DNA of 64,000 bases from Promicromonospora sp049532985 (lineage in GTDB: Bacteria; Actinomycetota; Actinomycetes; Actinomycetales; Cellulomonadaceae), in contig NZ_CP186693.1 of the NCBI RefSeq assembly GCF_049532985.1, positions 1,612,001 through 1,676,000 of the forward strand. The letters are read 5' to 3'. The translations under genes and the position numbers were made by a program. Shown piece after piece: positions 60,759-64,000 of the stretch. The notes below the pieces were generated by a model, which saw nothing but the letters and a program-made list of their open reading frames with translations, was not told where the DNA came from and searched no databases. Positions within the stretch are counted from its first letter, which is position 1. Each line of letters begins with the position of its first letter.

Positions 60759-61475
60759 TCAGGCGGTCTGCGCCGCGGCCCGCGCGATGAGGCCGGCGAC
60801 CTCGGCGGGGTGGGTGAGCATCACGAGGTGCGGCGCGTCGAGCTCGACGCTCTCGCGGACCCCGGCGCGCTCGTAGCCGAAGCGCTCGACGTCGGGGTTG
60901 ATCGTGTGGTCGGCGGCCGCGACGATCCCCCAGGACGGCTTGGTCCGCCAGGCGGCGACCGGCGCGGGCTCGCCGAACGCCACGGCCGACAGGGGGCGCT
61001 GCGACACGGCGAGCACCGTCGCGACGTCGTCCGGCACCCCGGCGGCGAAGACCGCCGGGAACGCGTCGACGGCCACGGACACGTCGGTGCCCGGCTCGGC
61101 GCCCTCGACCGGGTACGGCGTGTAGACCAGGTGGGCCGCGAGGTCGGAGTCGGGGAAGCCACCCTGCAGCTCGCCCAGGCTCTCGCCCTCGGCGAGCGCG
61201 TAGCCGGCCACGTAGACCAGCCCGACGACGTTCTCGGCCGCGCCGGCGACCGTGATCACGGCGCCGCCGTACGAGTGCCCCGCGAGCAGCACGGGCCCGT
61301 CGACCGACTCGACGACGGACCGCACGTACGCGGCGTCGCCGGTCAGCGAGCGGTTCAGCACGGGCGGGACGACGACCCGGAAGCCCTGGTCGAGCAGTGC
61401 GCGCGTGACCGGGGTCCAGCTTCCGGCGTCGGCGAAGGCGCCGTGCACGAGGACGATGGTGGGAGTGGATGACAT
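60759..61475 (-). CDS. Alpha/beta hydrolase (EstC/salicylate-esterase-like)
   Basis: A 238-residue protein: TIVLVHGAFADAGSWTPVTR at the oxyanion hole, nucleophile VLLAGHSYGGAVITVAGAAE, and the late LDAPHLVMLTHPAEVAGLIA with the catalytic His. The charge relay Asp is probably in VAAADHTINPDVERFGYERA. Family members hydrolyse phenolic or plant-type esters. The ATG at 61475 follows AGGAACC. It diverges from the XRE-NB-ARC-TPR regulator at 61592, whose promoter region separates them by 116 bp. Confidence 0.88.
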   Translation of the reverse strand: MSSTPTIVLVHGAFADAGSWTPVTRALLDQGFRVVVPPVLNRSLTGDAAYVRSVVESVDGPVLLAGHSYGGAVITVAGAAENVVGLVYVAGYALAEGESLGELQGGFPDSDLAAHLVYTPYPVEGAEPGTDVSVAVDAFPAVFAAGVPDDVATVLAVSQRPLSAVAFGEPAPVAAWRTKPSWGIVAAADHTINPDVERFGYERAGVRESVELDAPHLVMLTHPAEVAGLIARAAAQTA

Positions 61476-61591
61476 GGGGGTTCCTTTCCGCGGGACGACC
61501 GCGGGAGCACGGCCGCCACGATGAGACACTTCGATCCAAGGCCGTCACCGGTGACTGCGTCCACGAAGGAAGCACGCAGGAATGGGGAGAG

Positions 61592-63829
61592 ATGACCGAC
61601 GCGCTGGGCCCGCTGCTCCGCCGGTTCCGGCACGAGGCCGACCTCACGCTGGAGCGCCTCGCGGAGCTCTCCGGGGTGAGCGACCGCACCATCAGCGACA
61701 TCGAGCGCGGCGCCAGCCTGGGTCCGCAACGGCGCACCGTGGACCTCGTCGCCGACGGCCTCGGACTGGCGGACGCCGACCGCGCGGCGCTCCTGGCGGC
61801 CGCCCGGGCGGGCCGCCACCGGCCCCCGGCCGGCGTCGTCGCCCCGCTGCCGCTGCCTCGTGCCGTCGCCGACCTCGTCGGGCGGGACGCCGAGCTGTCC
61901 GCGATCGGCGCGCACGTCACGTCGGGCGCGGACGGTGCGCCGTCGCCGCTCGTGGTGCTCTCCGGCCCGGCGGTGCTCGGCAAGACGTCGCTCGCGGTGC
62001 GCGCCGCCGGCGACGTCGGCGACCGGTTCGACGCGGTGCGGTTCATCGACCTGGGTGGGTTCGGCGGGCGCCCCCTCGACCCGCACCTGGTGCTGCGCCG
62101 CCTGATCCAGGCGTGCGAGCCCGCCGTACGGTCCGTACCGACCGACCTGGACGACGCCGCCGCGCTCTGGCGCTCCCTCCTCGGCGACCGTCGCGTCCTG
62201 GTAATCCTCGACGACGCGGGCGGTGAGGAGCAGGTGCGGCCCGTCCTGCCCGCCGCCGGTCCCTCCGCGGTGATCGTCACGGCCCGCCGCCCGCTGGCCG
62301 GGCTGGACGCCACGCTGCGCGTGGAGCTCGACCGGCTCGCCCACGACGACGCCGTCGCCCTCCTGCGCCGGATCATCCCTGCGGCGCAGGGGCCCGAGGG
62401 TGACCTGCACCGCCTCGCGGACCTCTGCGACGGCTGCCCGCTGGCCCTGCGCATCGCCGGCAACCGCGTCGCGAGCCACCGCGCCTGGACCGCGGGCGGG
62501 CTCGCGGACCGGCTGGCCTCCGAGGACCATCGCCTCGACGGGTTCCGCGCGGGGGACCTCGAGCTGCGCAAGGCCTTCGCGATGTCCTACGACCAGCTCT
62601 CGGACGCCGCACGCACGCTGTTCCGGCGCCTCGGCGTGCTGACGGGACCCACGTTCACCGCTGAGCTCGGCGCCGTCCTGATCGGCTCCGGCCGGTACCC
62701 GGCCGTGGACCTGCTCGACGAGCTGGTGGACCTCGGTCTGCTGGAGGCCGCCAGCCACGACCGGTACCACCTGCACGACCTGCTGCGGATCTTCGCGCGC
62801 GACCGGCTCCGCCGGGACGAGGGTCCGCACGCGCCGACCGGGCACGCCGAGCGCCTGCGGCACTGGATCCTGGAGACCACGGTCGACGCCGGCCTCTGGT
62901 TCGAGCCCGCCCGCGGGCACGGCCCCGACCGGCCCGGGCTGGTCGACCTGTCCACCCGCGAGGCCGCGAGCGCCTGGCTGCACGACGAGGCGGACCACTG
63001 GTTCTCCGCGCTGCGCGCCGCGGCGGCCGACAAGGACGACGCCCTGGTGGTGCGGGTGGCCGAGTCCCTGCACTGGTTCTCCGACCTGTGGGTGCAGTGG
63101 GGCCAGTGGCACCAGGTCTACGGCCTGGCCGTCCAGGCGGCGGAACGCCTCGCCGACGCCGACCTGCTGGCCACGCAGCTCGGGTACCTGAGCTGGGCCG
63201 AGCTCTGCACGCGGGACGACGCGGCCCGTGGACTGGAGCACGCGCACCGCGCCCGGGACGTCGCGCGGCGCGCGGGCAACCGCGCCCAGGAGGGGTGGGC
63301 TCTGTACTACACGGGCTGGTGCGAGCTGCTGCTCGGCTCCCCTGGCGACGTCGTGCGCGACGCGCAGGAGGCGCGCCGCTGCTTCACCGACGCCGACGAC
63401 GCGGCCGGCCTGCTCCAGACGCACCGCATGCTCGCCGAGGCCTACACGCAGCTCGGGCAGCGGGCCGACGCCATCGGCGCCGACCGCGCCGCCATCGACC
63501 TGCTGGAGCGGCGACCCGACCGGTTCCCCCGGGACATCGCGCTGACCACCCGGGTCGCCGCCGCGTCCGCGATCGTCAAGAACCTCGTCGAGCTCGGCGA
63601 CGGTGCGGGCGCGCTCGCGACCGCGGACGCCGCCGCGTCCGCCGTCGACGAGCTCGACGTGCCCGCGCACCGCGCCATGTACCTGCGTGTGCGGGCGCTG
63701 GCGCTGGCGGCGACCGGGCGCAGGGCCGAGGCGGCCGCCGCGCTGCGCCGGGTCGTGGAGATCCGCGAGGCGCTGGGCGACCGCCGGCGCGCCGCCGCGG
63801 CCCGGGAGCAGCTCGCGGGACTCGGTTGA
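61592..63829 (+). CDS. XRE-NB-ARC-TPR regulatory protein
   Basis: A 745-residue multidomain regulator. Residues 1-60 XRE HTH (LLRRFRHEADLTLERLAELS, DRTISDIERGASLGPQRRTV), residues ~100-350 NB-ARC-type ATPase with P-loop VLSGPAVLGKTSLAVRAAGD, RVLVILDDAGGEEQVRPVL (Walker B) and CPLALRIAGNRVAS (GLPL-equivalent), a winged-helix segment (ELRKAFAMSYDQLSDAARTL) and TPR helices to the end (ALYYTGWCELLLGSPGDVVR). This resembles AfsR/SARP-like signal-transducing ATPases but with an XRE instead of an OmpR DNA-binding domain. The Walker A carries VLGK rather than the usual GxGGxGKT. Likely regulates the divergent hydrolases. Confidence 0.9.
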   Translation: MTDALGPLLRRFRHEADLTLERLAELSGVSDRTISDIERGASLGPQRRTVDLVADGLGLADADRAALLAAARAGRHRPPAGVVAPLPLPRAVADLVGRDAELSAIGAHVTSGADGAPSPLVVLSGPAVLGKTSLAVRAAGDVGDRFDAVRFIDLGGFGGRPLDPHLVLRRLIQACEPAVRSVPTDLDDAAALWRSLLGDRRVLVILDDAGGEEQVRPVLPAAGPSAVIVTARRPLAGLDATLRVELDRLAHDDAVALLRRIIPAAQGPEGDLHRLADLCDGCPLALRIAGNRVASHRAWTAGGLADRLASEDHRLDGFRAGDLELRKAFAMSYDQLSDAARTLFRRLGVLTGPTFTAELGAVLIGSGRYPAVDLLDELVDLGLLEAASHDRYHLHDLLRIFARDRLRRDEGPHAPTGHAERLRHWILETTVDAGLWFEPARGHGPDRPGLVDLSTREAASAWLHDEADHWFSALRAAAADKDDALVVRVAESLHWFSDLWVQWGQWHQVYGLAVQAAERLADADLLATQLGYLSWAELCTRDDAARGLEHAHRARDVARRAGNRAQEGWALYYTGWCELLLGSPGDVVRDAQEARRCFTDADDAAGLLQTHRMLAEAYTQLGQRADAIGADRAAIDLLERRPDRFPRDIALTTRVAAASAIVKNLVELGDGAGALATADAAASAVDELDVPAHRAMYLRVRALALAATGRRAEAAAALRRVVEIREALGDRRRAAAAREQLAGLG

Positions 63830-63885
63830 CCCGCACCGCCACCCGGCACGCGTGCGGTGCCGCCGTCCGCCCGGGCCGACCGGCC

Positions 63886-63910
63886 CCGCCCTGCGGGTGA
63901 AACAGGGCGG
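63886..63910 (+). terminator. Hairpin after the XRE-NB-ARC-TPR gene
   Basis: CCGCCCTG at 63886-63893 pairs with CAGGGCGG at 63903-63910, 9-nt loop, about 57 bp past the stop. Confidence 0.45.
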
Positions 63911-63964
63911 CGTGCGCACCACGACGAGCTATCGTCTCCGGAAAGCTGGCGAGGGCGACCGCCC

Positions 63965-64000
63965 GTGGCCGAGGCGACGGCGGCTTGGCACGACCACGTG
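63965..64000 (+). CDS. Possible start of next gene (cut by right edge)
   Basis: A GTG at 63965 opens a frame VAEATAAWHDHV to the window end. A weak GCGAGGG lies upstream. Only 12 codons are visible, so this is tentative. Confidence 0.2.
   Translation, partial: MAEATAAWHDHV

Noticed and set aside
59326..62571. A 1081-codon reverse frame across the hydrolase genes
   Set aside because: Lies over three convincing genes in other frames; composition is typical shadow.
61355..63922. An 855-codon reverse frame opposite the XRE-NB-ARC-TPR gene
   Set aside because: Low-complexity arginine/glycine-rich product with no domain; the forward frame has HTH, P-loop and TPR.

Overview
The window is high-GC DNA with actinobacterial hallmarks: GTG starts, a DtxR/IdeR-type iron box, an MmyB-type XRE regulator, an F420-type LLM oxidoreductase, SigE-family sigma sequence, and many LacI, TetR and MarR regulators. 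The density of plant-polysaccharide genes (GH51, GH31, GH43 and two sugar ABC importers) suggests a soil or plant-litter actinomycete such as a member of the Promicromonosporaceae or Cellulomonadaceae. This placement is inference from gene content only.

Region 1-5 kb is a mosaic of intact small regulatory modules and broken genes. It holds a short-chain dehydrogenase (SDR) cut by the left edge, remnants of a SnoaL-like protein and an AraC-type regulator, an intact XRE/MmyB regulator, an MmyB C-terminal scrap fused tail to start with a beheaded Kelch protein, an SDR/MerR divergent pair with a palindromic operator, and a frameshifted TetR scrap. At 5.3-8.6 kb lies a two-component module: small membrane protein, DesK-like kinase, NarL-type response regulator and CPBP-family membrane protease. 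TGAC-N4/5-GTCA palindromes sit in front of both the kinase operon and the protease gene. At 8.9-10.6 kb a SigE-family sigma gene has an internal deletion that joins its region 4 to a transmembrane/propeller-like protein. Gamma-glutamyltransferase follows.

Region 12.6-23.6 kb is ordinary accessory chromosome: LysE exporter, GNAT + DUF998, a nitroreductase with a divergent TetR and duplicated operator, an SDR, and a complete ferric-siderophore import locus (binding protein, siderophore-interacting reductase, two permeases, ATPase) around a single iron box. Region 23.7-34.5 kb holds regulator-enzyme pairs: LacI, LLM + HxlR, Gfo/Idh, aldo-keto reductase + MarR with three operators, TetR + GNAT, GbsR-like regulator + TcmP-like methyltransferase.

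Region 34.5-59.3 kb is mostly a hemicellulose/arabinan utilisation island. It has tandem LacI regulators, a 763-aa GH51-type arabinofuranosidase, an LplB/YtcP-type importer with a YesL-like DUF624 protein, GH31 and GH51 enzymes, a second importer with its own LacI regulator and paired operators, secreted GH43, and an MsmX/UgpC-type ATPase. Neither importer carries an ATPase, so the lone ATPase at 58.1 kb is the obvious partner. Between them are an antibiotic-monooxygenase/MarR pair, wreckage of a phosphonate-catabolism cluster (phosphonatase-like HAD, TIGR03364 oxidoreductase scrap, PhnM scrap), and a divergent pair of secreted proteins that share a four-cysteine domain, one of them fused to an M23 peptidase.

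The right end has two alpha/beta hydrolases divergent from an XRE-NB-ARC-TPR regulator. No rRNA, tRNA, CRISPR array or intact insertion sequence was recognised.
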